From contig JAYKKT010000091.1 of assembly GCA_036023115.1 (NCBI GenBank), forward strand, positions 35,265,501 through 35,329,500: a stretch of DNA of 64,000 nt. Reading direction: 5' to 3'. Shown one piece after another: positions 24,900-34,511 of the stretch; positions within the stretch are counted from its first letter, which is position 1; each line of letters starts with the position of its first letter. The stretch is from Brasenia schreberi. Taxonomy: Eukaryota; Streptophyta; Magnoliopsida; Nymphaeales; Cabombaceae. Made by a program: the position numbers and the translations under genes. The notes beneath the pieces were generated by a model that worked only from the letters and a program-made list of their open reading frames with translations, had not been told where the DNA came from and did not search any database.

Positions 24900-25637
24900 T
24901 GCCACTTGTAGACAAGCGAAAATTTTCACTCTGGGTTCTTAGGCCTAGAGTGAACCTTTTTTGTGTCTAAGTCGCTTTAGGGCGTGCCAGCTAGCTTACT
25001 CAAACTAGCGAAGTATTTTTGAAATATCTGACTTATGGGGCGATTGTGGACAAGTGAGATCTTTTCGTTGTAAACCTTCTTGAACCAGTGCTCAAGGGTC
25101 GGTTTAAACGCTTAGAAAATATCGATTTTGAACAAGCATGGTCTTTTGAAAAGAATACAAAAAGTATTTGAGCGATTTGTATGCCTATTTGCAAATTTTA
25201 TTTACGTGGGGTTGCACGTATCTAAGTCTTTCGATTTTATCTACTTAGGTGGGATATGTGTGCATCAAGTGGCCTAAGATTGACGTGTTTGCACGGGGTA
25301 TTCGGGGCTTCTTTGGATGCAAGTATGCGCAATATCTCGAGTTTGGCGGATATGCTATGCAACTCACACAACTTGAATGTAAAACCCGAAATGCTTCTTT
25401 GGATGCAAGTATGTGCAATATCTCAAGTTTGGCGGATATGCTATGCTACTCACACAACTTGAATGTAAAACCCGAAATTGAAAGATATAGTCGAAGGAAA
25501 ATTGCGGAAGGGAGATATAGCTATATCTTAAGAGCGGAAAGGCTCAATGTGTGTTGTGTGTAAATTCAAAGACAACTCACACGACTTGAATTTAAAAGCC
25601 ACCCGACTTAAATGTAAAGTGCGGAAATGAGAAATAC

Positions 25638-25694
<57 letters not shown>

Positions 25695-28179
25695 CCTGAA
25701 GGTCGTCAACGTGTGCGTGTGTGTTTGTGTGTAAATGGAAAGACAACTCACACGACTTAAAATTAACAACCCGGATTGTAAAGACGTACACAGCTGAACC
25801 GGGAAAACTCACGCAGCTGAAAGTATATAAATATGCCTATATCTTAGTGGCTGCCAAGGCCAAAAAGGTGCGTGAGTGCTTGAGCAAGTGCTCGATTGTT
25901 CCTTGGGTGCGAGTGTGTAATCTTAAATGACGAACTCACACAACTTGAACGTAACAACCCCAAATCAAATTGCAATTAATACGACTCTTATTAGACTCTT
26001 GGGAGTAAGAGCGAAAGCTCAATGTGTGTGAGTGTGGAATTTAAATACAACGCACCCAACTTGAACGTAACAACCCCAAATCAAATTGCAATTAATACGG
26101 CTCTTATTAGAGTCTTGGGAGTAAGAGCGAAAGCTCAATTGTGTACGTGGGTGCTTGATGTACGAGATAAGAGCTAAGGCTCAAGTGCATGTGTGTCTCG
26201 TGTGTCAAGCACCAATATTACATCCCGGGGAGAGACCACGCTCCATTAATACAACCCCGTATCCGAATGGAATTGAATGTAGAAGGAGTAATATAAATAC
26301 CGAATTTGAAACACTTACAAGTGATTCAGGCGTTTGATTCACTCCAATCTACAAGGGCTTTGGTTCACTTTGCAGCCACGGATGTGTCCCCTTTGAAGCG
26401 TGAGGCGTGAAGTGGCTGGCCGAACTTGAGCTTGGTGGGGTTTTGGGCTTAGAGATAAGGCTCACGGGTGCTAGGTGGGTTGCGAGGCTTTAGTGGGATA
26501 AGCAAAGGAGTCGCGGATTTTAGTGGGGCTATGACAAAGGTAGGCTGTGATGTGGGAGGTGCTAGGCTAGGATGGATTCGATTGGGGCAGGAAAAAGGAG
26601 TATGGCGTGGGGTTGGTGCTAGGTAGGGATGATGGTGGGTAGTGGAGGTGGTAGATCGGTTGGTGTGGTAGGGTAGAGTCGGCTGGGGTCGGCTAAGGGT
26701 GCACAGATGCTAAGCGCTAGGGGCTACGGACAGGCGCGCGCAGGATGCGCGATGGTAGGGCCCGCTAATGCGGCGTTAGGATGATGGGCGCGCATTTGGC
26801 GCAGAAGCGCGCGGGTAGAGCCAGGCGGCCGGGAGGCTGTTCGGGTAGCGCTAGTGGCGCACAGGAGTGATGGGGGTGTATGGATGGTGATGGGAGTCGG
26901 TGGTGTAAAGGGGAGGGATGTCGATTGGGATGTTAGGCGGGATTAGATGGGATTAGGGGTGCTGTGGGGGATTAGGTGGCGTTGGTTTAGGGTAGGTTTA
27001 GAGGGTTAAGAATAGAAGGGCTTAGGGTGATTTAGGCTTACCAAAGGGGGATGTCCGGCTAGGTGGTGCTCAAGGGTGGTCCAGCCACTTCAAGCCTTCC
27101 GTGCGCAGGTCGGTTCAGCCCCAATCATGGTGGTGCAGCTCACACTAATCCCACTTTAAGCCCACAATTAACCCACTAAGAAAATTAAGAAAGCACTAAG
27201 CACTCACCTTAATACCCTCTCTCTCCTCCAAGCTCCTTGTAATTCACGTGAACCCCCTCTTGGAGACCCCCTCACCTCTATTTATTGGCAAATGAGGTGT
27301 GTCTTCGATATGGGTTTTGGATTTGGGTCTTGCAATCCAGATCCAATCCAAATACTATTTGGGTCTGGATCTCGGATCTCAGATATTTTAGATCCATATC
27401 TGATCCAAACAATTATATGGATACGGATCTGGATATTTTAGTCCAGATCTGATTCAATCCAAACACTATTTAGATCCAATCCAAATCCAAACACTATTTG
27501 GATCGATCCAAATCTAGACACTATTTGGATATGGATCCGGATATATATGGTCCAGATCCAATCCAAATTTTCTCTAGATGGTCCTTCTTGGCTTTTCGAG
27601 ACGGATGTTTTGTGCGGGCCCTGGCTTCATCAACGCTCCGTCTTATGCTGAGTTTTTCCCAGTTTTGTCATCGAGACTCCATCTCGTCTTTCTGGACTCC
27701 GTTTCTGCTCAATTTCGCCATTTCTGGCTCAGGTTTATGTTGCTTGGGTGGATGTACTTGACTTGGCTTTTAGGTGCTCTGGGCTTGCATTATAAATCAG
27801 GCCTGGGCCTTCCTTTCACCTTTTGACCCTGACTTTTATTAGGACAGAGTGCTGCTTTTGAGCTTCTGCACCTGTTTCTGAGGCTGCTTTGGATTTGACC
27901 CTTTTGAGCTGCTTTATGGACTGCTTCTTGATCAGACGTCGTCTTTCATGCTCCACCTGTTCGTCTTTGGCTTTTGGCAAAATGGGACTTATCCCGAGTT
28001 TAAGAAATCCACATTGGATACGGGGTTTCAAAACAGAATTTACAAGCTTTTGCAAGCTCCTGGGTTTTCGAAAATCTCAATTTTGGCCTCTTGGATTGAT
28101 TTTCAAACCAGGTGTAGGTTTTTACAAAATCGTGGGATTTTGGGGTGTTTACACCACTACATCAAGTATTCAATTGGTA
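24900..28179. repeat. Repeat-rich tract, unclassified element(s)
   Basis: Three parts. About 25290-26150 has reiterated units built around CTCACACAACTTGAA.GTAA and AAGAGCGAAAGCTCAA, including two near-identical halves at about 25930-26030 and 26040-26135. About 26400-27060 is a GC-rich G-heavy stretch of simple GGTAGG/GGTTAGG-like words. About 27060-27600 contains TTGGAT/GGATCC-type words and closely resembles, in reverse orientation, the insert at 51171-52258. The shared sequence includes a TATAAATA box on the minus strand (near 27280). It looks like an LTR or non-autonomous element, but ends and coding capacity are not visible. Confidence 0.5.
25638..25691. repeat. (AT)n microsatellite
   Basis: About 50 bases of TA dinucleotides inside the repeat-rich tract. 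Confidence 0.95.
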
Positions 28180-28184
28180 TGCAT

Positions 28185-28467
28185 TGTTGAGAGGAATAGG
28201 TGGATGTAGTCAAAGTCTATTTCAATCTATGACCAGCTGTTATTTCTTTTTGTTTTTAAAGGTTTGTTTATTTTCATTTTATTAATAGCATACTCGTAAT
28301 ATGTTATGTACTATATGTATTTAAGTTTCAAGGGCTTCAGCCCTAGAGACTAACGCATGATATTAATAAAAGAGAGAGAGTGGCTGCCGTGAACAACACA
28401 AGAGGTTGATTGGGAGCCAATGATTGTTCTCCCCAATGTTGCGCTTGTGTTTGCCGCTAAATTAATA
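28185..28467 (+). repeat. COP-A 5' LTR
   Basis: Starts TGTTGAGAGG; matches the right LTR over its whole length with scattered mismatches. It contains a TATTTAAGT promoter-like box followed by CTTCAGCCCTAGAGACTAAC. It ends TA where the partner ends CA. Confidence 0.92.
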
Positions 28468-28480
28468 TGGTATGAGAGCC
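28468..28480 (+). other. COP-A primer-binding site
   Basis: TGGTATGAGAGCC directly after the LTR; complementary to the 3' end of plant initiator Met tRNA with one or two changes. Confidence 0.8.
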
Positions 28481-28679
28481 TTAAAGTCATGAAAACAAGG
28501 TGGGAAGCATTGCAAAGATGACCCAAATCGTGTATAACAGCTCGACGTCGAGTCATTTATTGGTGGATTTAGTTATCCTCGGAAGTCATAAAATATCTAT
28601 GTACAACCAGCAAGCTCCCATCCATGTTTGCTAAGGGTTGTGTGAGCGTGATAGGCTGCATACCAAATATTGTTAGAAG

Positions 28680-29336
28680 ACGATTGTAATTAAGAGGAGA
28701 TGGAGGGACTGAGTAGTGGAAGGACAAATCCTTTCAGATCACTAACATCAAACTCGATGGCCAGAACTACAGAGAGTGGGCTAAATCAGTTGAGTTAGCT
28801 ATAAGATCAAGAGGGAAAATTAGTTTCTTCATAGGTAATCAAAGAATACCCTCCAAAGACGACCCTATAATGAAAAATGGGCAATGGATGACACCCTAGT
28901 GAGCTCTTGGTTAACCCAATCGATGATTCCATTTATTAGAAAAACGTTTATGTTCATGAACAACGCTATTGAAATTTGAAAAGCTATAGCAAATGTATAT
29001 TTTAGAAAAAGAAATATAACAAAGAATATGAAATCATAAAAAAAATCAGGAGATGTAAGTAGCGGAGAGTATTATGAGCAGATAAGGTGTTTATGGAATG
29101 AGCAACAACATCTAGCCGAAACTAAGTGTACCGCATGTACCAAAGATAAAAATGCAGAAGTATAAAAGAAAAAGGTATTTGAATTTTGATCTTTCATGGG
29201 GAGTTTCATTAAAATATGACAATGTAAAAAACAATATATTGCGCATAGAGGACCTACCATCTCTAGGTATTGTATATTCACTGCTTATAAGAGAAGAGGA
29301 TAAAAAAAATTATTGATTTTTTTATTGAGAGGGCAG
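28680..29336 (+). pseudogene. COP-A gag remnant
   Basis: One frame reads QITNIKLDGQNYREWAKSVE, then LAIRSRGKISFFIGN..., the N-terminal Copia gag (UBN2/DUF4219-like) signature. Further on, in other frames, come a WLTQSMIP-like segment and RIEDLPSLGIVYSLLIREE, which normally precedes the CCHC zinc knuckle. Several stops and shifts. Cut off at about 29336 by the RTE-8 LINE insertion; the zinc knuckle is not seen. Confidence 0.8.
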
Positions 29337-29608
29337 TCACAAAAGCGAGCTATTCGAACTAAATGGTGGAACCTCAAAAGCGAGAAAGAAGATATATTTA
29401 AACAGAAAGTCCTTCATGAAGATGTTTGGAATTATGTTGGTACACCTTATGATATGTAGAACAATATGGCTATACATATTAGGAAAGTGGCAAAAGATGT
29501 GTTAGGTGTATCTAAGGGAGGTGTACCGGCACAAAAAGAAGTTTGGTGGTGGAGTGAAGTAGTGTAAAATAAAATAAAAGCAAAGAGGGCATGTTACAAA
29601 TTACATTA

Positions 29609-29650
29609 CAACAACAACTAAGCCTTTTACGATACTGGACGGGGTCGACA
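29609..29650 (-). mobile_element. 42-bp extreme 5'-truncated RTE LINE insertion (RTE-9)
   Basis: CAACAACAACTAAGCC... to ...GGGGTCGACA is the reverse complement of just the last 40 or so bases of the LINE. It is flanked by an exact 18-bp target duplication ATGTTACAAATTACATTA (29591-29608; 29651-29668), so it is a true insertion of only the LINE 3' end into another LINE. Confidence 0.93.
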
Positions 29651-30433
29651 ATGTTACAAATTACATTATGCTAATAAAACTAATAAAACTTTAGAGGCTT
29701 ATAAGAAAGCAAAAAAGAAAGTGAAAAAGGCCGTTAGTGAAGCAAAAGCTAAAATTTGGAAAGATTTATATAAAAAAACTCATCTCAAAAAAGGGTGAAA
29801 GAGATATTTTTAGGATAGCTAGGGCTAAAGATAAGAAAACTAAAGATCTTAATTATGTTAGATGCATCAAGGACGAGATGAGAAAATTATAGTGGCAAAT
29901 GATGATATAAGAAAGAGATGGAAAAACTATTTTTATAAGCTTTTTAATGAAAAAAAAGATGTTAGTATTAACTGAGGAGAGTTAGCCAAATCAGAAAAGT
30001 ATATAAACCACAATTTCTACCGACGTATTCAAAAGAATGAAGTTAAAGAGGCTCTTAAACATATGAAGGGTGGTAAATCGGTAGGACCATATAATATTCC
30101 TATAGAAGTTTGGAAAATACTAGGAGAAATAGGAATCACTTGGCTCACAAGACTATTTAATGAAATATGGAGAAAGCAAAAGATGCACGAGGAATGGAGA
30201 GCGGGTACACTTATACCTATATATAAGAATAAGGGAGACATTCAGAATTGTACGAAATATCGAGGTATCAAATTAATGAACCATACTATGAAATTATCGA
30301 ACGTAGGTTAAGACAAGTATCAAGTAAAACGGAGAACCAATTTGGATTCATGTCACGCAAATCTACTCTTGAAGCGATTCACCTTTTGAGACGTCTTATG
30401 AAACATTTTAGAGCAAAAAAAAGACCTTCACAT

Positions 30434-30739
30434 TGTTGAAGAATATGTTTATCTAGTGTTTTTGTGTTAGTTTTATGTTTCTAGGTATTATTGTACTCGC
30501 CCGAAACTGTAGGGGTATTTTGATAATTTTCTGTACTAGGGGTATTTTAGTCATTTTACGTTTTACAGCTCCTTATATAAGGGCTGATAAGTTATATTAG
30601 GGTAGAAGAGTCTGTGAATGAGAAAGAGAGAGAAAGAAGGGGGTGGCCTCCATTGGAGGTCCGCCCCCTCCGATCTCAACATTTCCTCTTCGTTTATGTT
30701 TGTGATTTTAATCTCCACTGCGCATCCGCGTTTACAACA
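30434..30739 (+). repeat. 5' LTR of the captured-gene element
   Basis: 306 bp, TGTTGAAGAA...TTTACAACA. It contains a TATATAAGG box at about 30574-30582, so the likely transcription start is about 30 bases on. The pyrimidine/purine-rich end GGTCCGCCCCCTCCGATC is shared by both LTRs. Confidence 0.93.
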
Positions 30740-30755
30740 TGGTATCAGAGCTTGG
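30740..30755 (+). other. Primer-binding site of the captured-gene element
   Basis: TGGTATCAGAGCTTGG immediately after the 5' LTR, matching initiator Met tRNA priming. Confidence 0.92.
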
Positions 30756-31113
30756 AATCGAAATATTGGTGGCTCGGTGTCGTCTTCGTCGTTCTCTCTC
30801 GGATTAGGGTTCTCTCTGTGTTGCGCCTCTCATTGGTGCGTGCGGTGGTTTTCGGCGGCTGCCTGTGGTGGTTTTCGGTAGGCCAACGGATATCACGTCC
30901 ACTTGAGCTATCACCGTTGGAATCTTGTTGCCGTTGTTCACGTTTCCCCCTCTTTCTCCTTGCTGTTGAAAGCATATCAAGAGATAACGAGGAGTCGAAG
31001 ACTAAGCTGTGTTGTGCTTAAATAGTTCTGGCCATCCCCAATCTCAAATTGCAGAGTGCTCAACATCTTCTTGCTGGTCACTTTCATCAAGGCAGAGATA
31101 ACAGAGTGCAGCA

Positions 31114-31470
31114 ATGCCACAATATAATGATGATTCATCCGGTGGCACTCGACTTTATGTTGGTCGTCTTTCTTCGCGCACACGCACACGTGATCTTGAA
31201 GACCTTTTTAGCAGATATGGTAGAGTACGAGATGTGGATATGAAGCATGACTTTGCCTTTGTTGATTTCAGCGACCGACGAGATGTTGATGATGCCAGAT
31301 ACAGTTTAAATGGAAGAGAAGTTGATGGAAGTAGAATCATCGTTGAATTTGCAAGAGGGGGACCTCGAGGGTCAGGAGGCTCTCGGGAGTATTTGGGTAG
31401 AGGCCGATATTTGCAAATATTTGCAAGAGACATATTTGCAATATGTCTCTGTTGCATATCAAATGTTTGA
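31114..31470 (+). CDS. Captured RRM of an RS2Z-type SR splicing factor, fused to element sequence
   Basis: Residues 1-98 read [80 protein letters not shown], then [18 protein letters not shown]. This is the N-terminal RRM of the plant RS2Z32/33 subfamily, with RNP2 (LYVGRL) and RNP1 (HDFAFVDF) intact. The parent protein continues into two CCHC zinc knuckles and an RS/SP domain; none follow here. After GRGR the frame runs into element sequence and stops at 31470. A short 5' UTR-like stretch was captured too. The reading frame is intact across what are, as far as I know, exon junctions in the parent gene, which suggests capture from spliced RNA. Whether it is translated is unknown. In-cell role if made: RNA binding without the RS domain. 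Confidence 0.8.
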   Translation: MPQYNDDSSGGTRLYVGRLSSRTRTRDLEDLFSRYGRVRDVDMKHDFAFVDFSDRRDVDDARYSLNGREVDGSRIIVEFARGGPRGSGGSREYLGRGRYLQIFARDIFAICLCCISNV

Positions 31471-31634
31471 CGAAATGTCCAAGAAGAGCTGAGTTACCTG
31501 CACATCAAGTGTTCGATGAAATGTCAAAGAGAAATATTCAATCTGCATATCAAGTGTTCGCTGAAATGCTCAAGGAGATATATTTACCTATACATCAAGT
31601 GTTTGAAGAAATGTCTAAGAGAGATGAAAATTCA
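31454..31634 (+). repeat. Four 45-bp tandem repeats, PPR-like peptide
   Basis: Units 31454-31499, 31500-31544, 31545-31589 and 31590-31634 each encode a variant of HQVFDEMSKRNIQSA (15 residues). The core VFDEM.KRN resembles part of the plant pentatricopeptide repeat of PLS/DYW proteins, where the full unit is about 35 residues. The first unit is 46 bp and contains a stop. An ORF runs over units 1-4 (31443-31646). The peptide may be a captured PPR fragment that expanded, or coincidence. Confidence 0.55.
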
Positions 31635-31818
31635 CGAAAAGAGTAAAGATGAGATTAGTACGTGATGATTGTCTCCATTTGAAAAACAACATGAAGAAAG
31701 AAAGAGAGGTAGCCATGTTTGGGCACCGAAGTAGAGTTGTGGGCAGGTTGGATGGAATGTCTCCCATCTGTCGATTCTTGTGAAGTTTGCAGTCATGAGG
31801 GCTGCTAAAATGTGTGTT

Positions 31819-32340
31819 GCAGCCAAAGTAGATGCTTTATTGTTGTGACAGCTAGGATGACTGCTTTGTTGATATTGTGACAGCCAGGATGGCTGCTTTA
31901 TTGTTATGACAGTCAGGATGGCTGTTTTGATGTTGTGATAGCCAAGATGACTGCTTTGTTGATATGACAGCCAGGATGACTGCTTTGATGATTGTGACAG
32001 TCAGGATGGTTGCTTTATTGTTGTGATAGTCAGGATGACTGCTTTGATGATTGTGACAGCCAGGATAGTTGCTTTATTGATGTGACAGTCAGGATGGCTG
32101 CTTTGATGATTGTGACAGCCAGGATGGCTGCTTTGTTGATGTGACAGCCAGGACAACTGCTTTGATATTGTGACAACCAGGATGACTGCTTTATTGTTGT
32201 GATAGCCAAGATGGCTGCTTTGTTGATGTGACAGTTAGGATGGCTGCTTTATTGATGTGACAGCTAGGATGACTGCCTTGATGTTGTGATAGCCAGGATG
32301 GCTGCTTTGTTATTGTTACAGCCAAGAAGGCTGAGTTGAT
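31819..32340 (+). repeat. Minisatellite, about 30-33 bp units
   Basis: About 15 imperfect units of the type TGTGACAGCCAGGATGGCTG-CTTTGTTGA, with variants GATAGTCAGGATGACTG and the like. No unique spacers, so not a CRISPR array. It occupies a quarter of the interior of the LTR element. Confidence 0.92.
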
Positions 32341-32510
32341 GTTGTAGCCAGAGATGCTGCTTGAGATGATTAGCAAGGAAGACTAAGTTTATATTGCAGC
32401 CAGAGATGCTGCTTGAGATGATTAGCCAGGAAGGTTAAGTTTACATTGCAGCCAGAGATGCTGCTTGATATGATCAGCCAAGAAGGCTGAGTTGAAGACA
32501 TTACAGCCAA
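32341..32510 (+). repeat. Second minisatellite, about 55-bp units
   Basis: Three units built on GCAGCCAGAGATGCTGCTTG and AGATGATTAGCCAGGAAG. The GCAGCC...GCTGC core is related to the preceding array, so this is probably a longer-period derivative. Confidence 0.85.
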
Positions 32511-32627
32511 AGAAGCTGTTGAAGATTAAACCAGTGATAAAGACAGATGAAGAACGTTGCAAGAAGATATGAAAATTATTTGGCAAGTTTGGAGTTCGAA
32601 GTATCTCACTCCCAACTTGAGGGGGGG

Positions 32628-32936
32628 TGTTGAAGAATATGTTTATCTAGTGTCTTTGTGTTAGTTTTATGTTTCTAGGTATTATTGTACTCGCCCGAAA
32701 CTGTAGGGGCATTTTGGTAATTTTTTATACTAGGGGTATTTTGGTCATTTTACGTTTACAGCTCCTTATATAAGGGCTGATAAGTTGTATTAGGGTAGAA
32801 GAGTCTGTGAATAAGAAAGAGAGAGAAAGAAGGGGGGCGGCTTCTATTGGAGGTCCGCCCCCCCCTCCGATCTTAACATTTCCTCTTCGTTTATGTTTGT
32901 GATTTTAATCTCCGCTGCGCATCTGCGTTTACAACA
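32628..32936 (+). repeat. 3' LTR of the captured-gene element
   Basis: 309 bp, preceded by the polypurine tract at 32613-32627 and followed by the CACAT duplication. Small differences from the 5' LTR include a longer C-run (GTCCGCCCCCCCCTCC). Confidence 0.93.
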
Positions 32937-33394
32937 CACATGATATTTGTAAAAAGCTTACGATAGGGTGCTAAGAGAGGTTCTTTGGAGAACTATGGAA
33001 AAAAGAGGTATTCCATTGACATACATTAACCTTATAAGAGACATGTACGATGGTGCAAAAAATGTGTGAGAACTCATGAAAGAATGACTGACTTCTTTGA
33101 AGTTAATATTGGGTTACATCAAGGATCAACTTTAAGTCCATACTTATTTATAATAGTGATTGATGAGTTAACGAAACATATTGAAGATGAAGTGCCTTGG
33201 TGTATGTTATTTGGAGATGACATTATGTTAGTGGAAGAGTATTAAGGAAAAAGTTAATAGAAAATTGGAACTATGGAGAGAAGCATTAGAAAGTAAAGGC
33301 TTCCGACTTAGTTAAACAAAGACAAAATATATGGAATGTAAGTTTGATCATTTGGTTACTTCAGAGGACATAAAAATTAAAATTGGCATACATG

Positions 33395-33676
33395 GCAGGG
33401 TGCAGTCGGCATGCTGTAGTCCCCTTTCTCTTTCTTCCTTTATTTCACGATAAAACTAACTACTGCTCATAGGGTTTTCACTCCTTTAAATATCAGCATT
33501 ACAATATCTTAATTTATCTAAATGTTATTAACAAGGCTTATTTAAAGCTACCTTTAAAAACAAACTTAAGATACATAATACATAAAATAAAAATAGGAAA
33601 CTGAATCAACTTTGCGGGCAATCCATAATCCTCTTATGATGCAGTCCACGATCCTCTTATGATCTCCATTATAACA
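33395..33676 (-). repeat. COP-B 3' LTR (outer end truncated)
   Basis: Starts TGTTATAATGG on the minus strand at 33676, next to the polypurine tract (plus CTCTCCCTCAAGTT). It matches 56890-57134. About 53 bases of the LTR end are missing where it meets LINE RTE-8. Confidence 0.85.
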
Positions 33677-33690
33677 CTCTCCCTCAAGTT

Positions 33691-33901
33691 GAGTGAAAGA
33701 TTTACACCCAACTTGCTACATAATTTGAACAATAGATTCATGTTAAGAGCTTTAGTTAACATGTTTGCACGTTGACTATGTGACTTCAAATGTTTAAGCT
33801 TAAATTCTTTAGTATACACGGTGTCGCGTATAAAATGACAATCAATTTCAATATATTTTGTTCTCTCGTGATATACAGGATTTGAGACTATCTGTATTGG
33901 T
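33691..33901 (-). pseudogene. COP-B RNase H, C-terminal end
   Basis: Minus strand: PIQIVSNPVYHERTKYIEID, then CHFIRD...LKHLKS...ANMLTKAL, the end of the Copia RNase H domain. It is cut at 33901/33902 by the hAT-1 target duplication. Confidence 0.85.
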
Positions 33902-34511
33902 GTTTTACTTAGTGTTGTTTGACATGTATTGTATCGTGTATCATTTTGGTCCATGATACGGGCGTATTGTATCGTAGCATATCATATCATACTTTAATAT
34001 TAAAAAATTAGTAAAAACCTAAAAAAATCATAAAAAATTAAAAAAAATCTGATAATTACAAACAATTCATATAATGCGAAGTTTAATACATATTGATAAT
34101 TCACCATTGAACAATTAATTTTTTTTTTTATATTTTGAAGCAAAAAATGAAATGTCTAAGTAAAACACTATAAATAATCTTCATCATCTCCTTGCTGAAG
34201 ATCCTCACCACTTTCTGCTTCAAAATTAAAATCTTAATCTACTTGATGATGTTGTTGCTGCTTCCAAATTAATCTATGAAATGTCTTATTCGGTTAGGAG
34301 TGCATTTTCTTTGTTATCTTTCATAATCTATTCCTCTAATATATATCAAAATTATCCAAACTTATTGGATCAAATTGGCTTTCTTTTCTATTTATCTTTT
34401 TTAATTACCTACAAGAAAGAAAGAAAAGTATTTAGTAAATAACATTAAGTTATTAACAATTGAAGTCAAACAAAATATTGATTTGAATCTTTTGGTTTGA
34501 AACGTTCAGTA

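Larger units (their letters stand above)
30434..32936 (+). mobile_element. Non-autonomous LTR retrotransposon carrying captured host sequence
   Basis: LTRs 30434-30739 and 32628-32936 start TGTTGAAG and end TTTACAACA. They differ at about fifteen positions plus small indels by eye. An exact CACAT duplication (30429-30433; 32937-32941) flanks the element, and removing it restores the LINE frame text (CCTTCACATGATATTT). The PBS TGGTATCAGAGC abuts the 5' LTR; the PPT CAACTTGAGGGGGGG abuts the 3' LTR. The 1.9-kb interior has no gag, protease, integrase or RT. It holds a leader, an intact RRM from an RS2Z-type SR protein (31114-31405), four 45-bp repeats, and a long minisatellite. Mobilisation must have used proteins from an autonomous element, most likely Copia because of the 5-bp duplication and PPT type. 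Confidence 0.93.
29340..33394 (+). mobile_element. RTE LINE split by a captured-gene LTR element (RTE-8)
   Basis: LINE sequence from the linker (RAIRTKWWNLKSEKE) to the thumb (about 33390), 5'-truncated and lacking the TTG tail. It is interrupted by the LTR element at 30434-32936 (plus its CACAT duplication) and carries a 42-bp reversed LINE insertion at 29609-29650. Open pieces: 30063-30311, 30248-30439. The RT box after the interruption is FGDD (about 33208-33220). Its 3' end joins directly to the COP-B LTR at 33394/33395, so its 3' end was lost in a deletion. Confidence 0.88.

Noticed and set aside
27498..28209. Plus-strand ORFs of 80-106 residues just before COP-A
   Set aside because: They lie in the dispersed-repeat region, overlap each other in different frames and show no recognised domain.
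30614..31021. Plus-strand ORFs across the LTR end and leader of the captured-gene element
   Set aside because: They span the LTR, PBS and leader and show no domain; the one at 30614 begins inside the LTR.
32191..32376. Minus-strand ORF with repeated SWLSQHQ-type peptides
   Set aside because: It is only the reverse translation of the minisatellite.
31819..32510. Regularly spaced repeats resembling a CRISPR array
   Set aside because: Units are directly abutting and diverged with no unique spacers, in a plant retrotransposon: a minisatellite.
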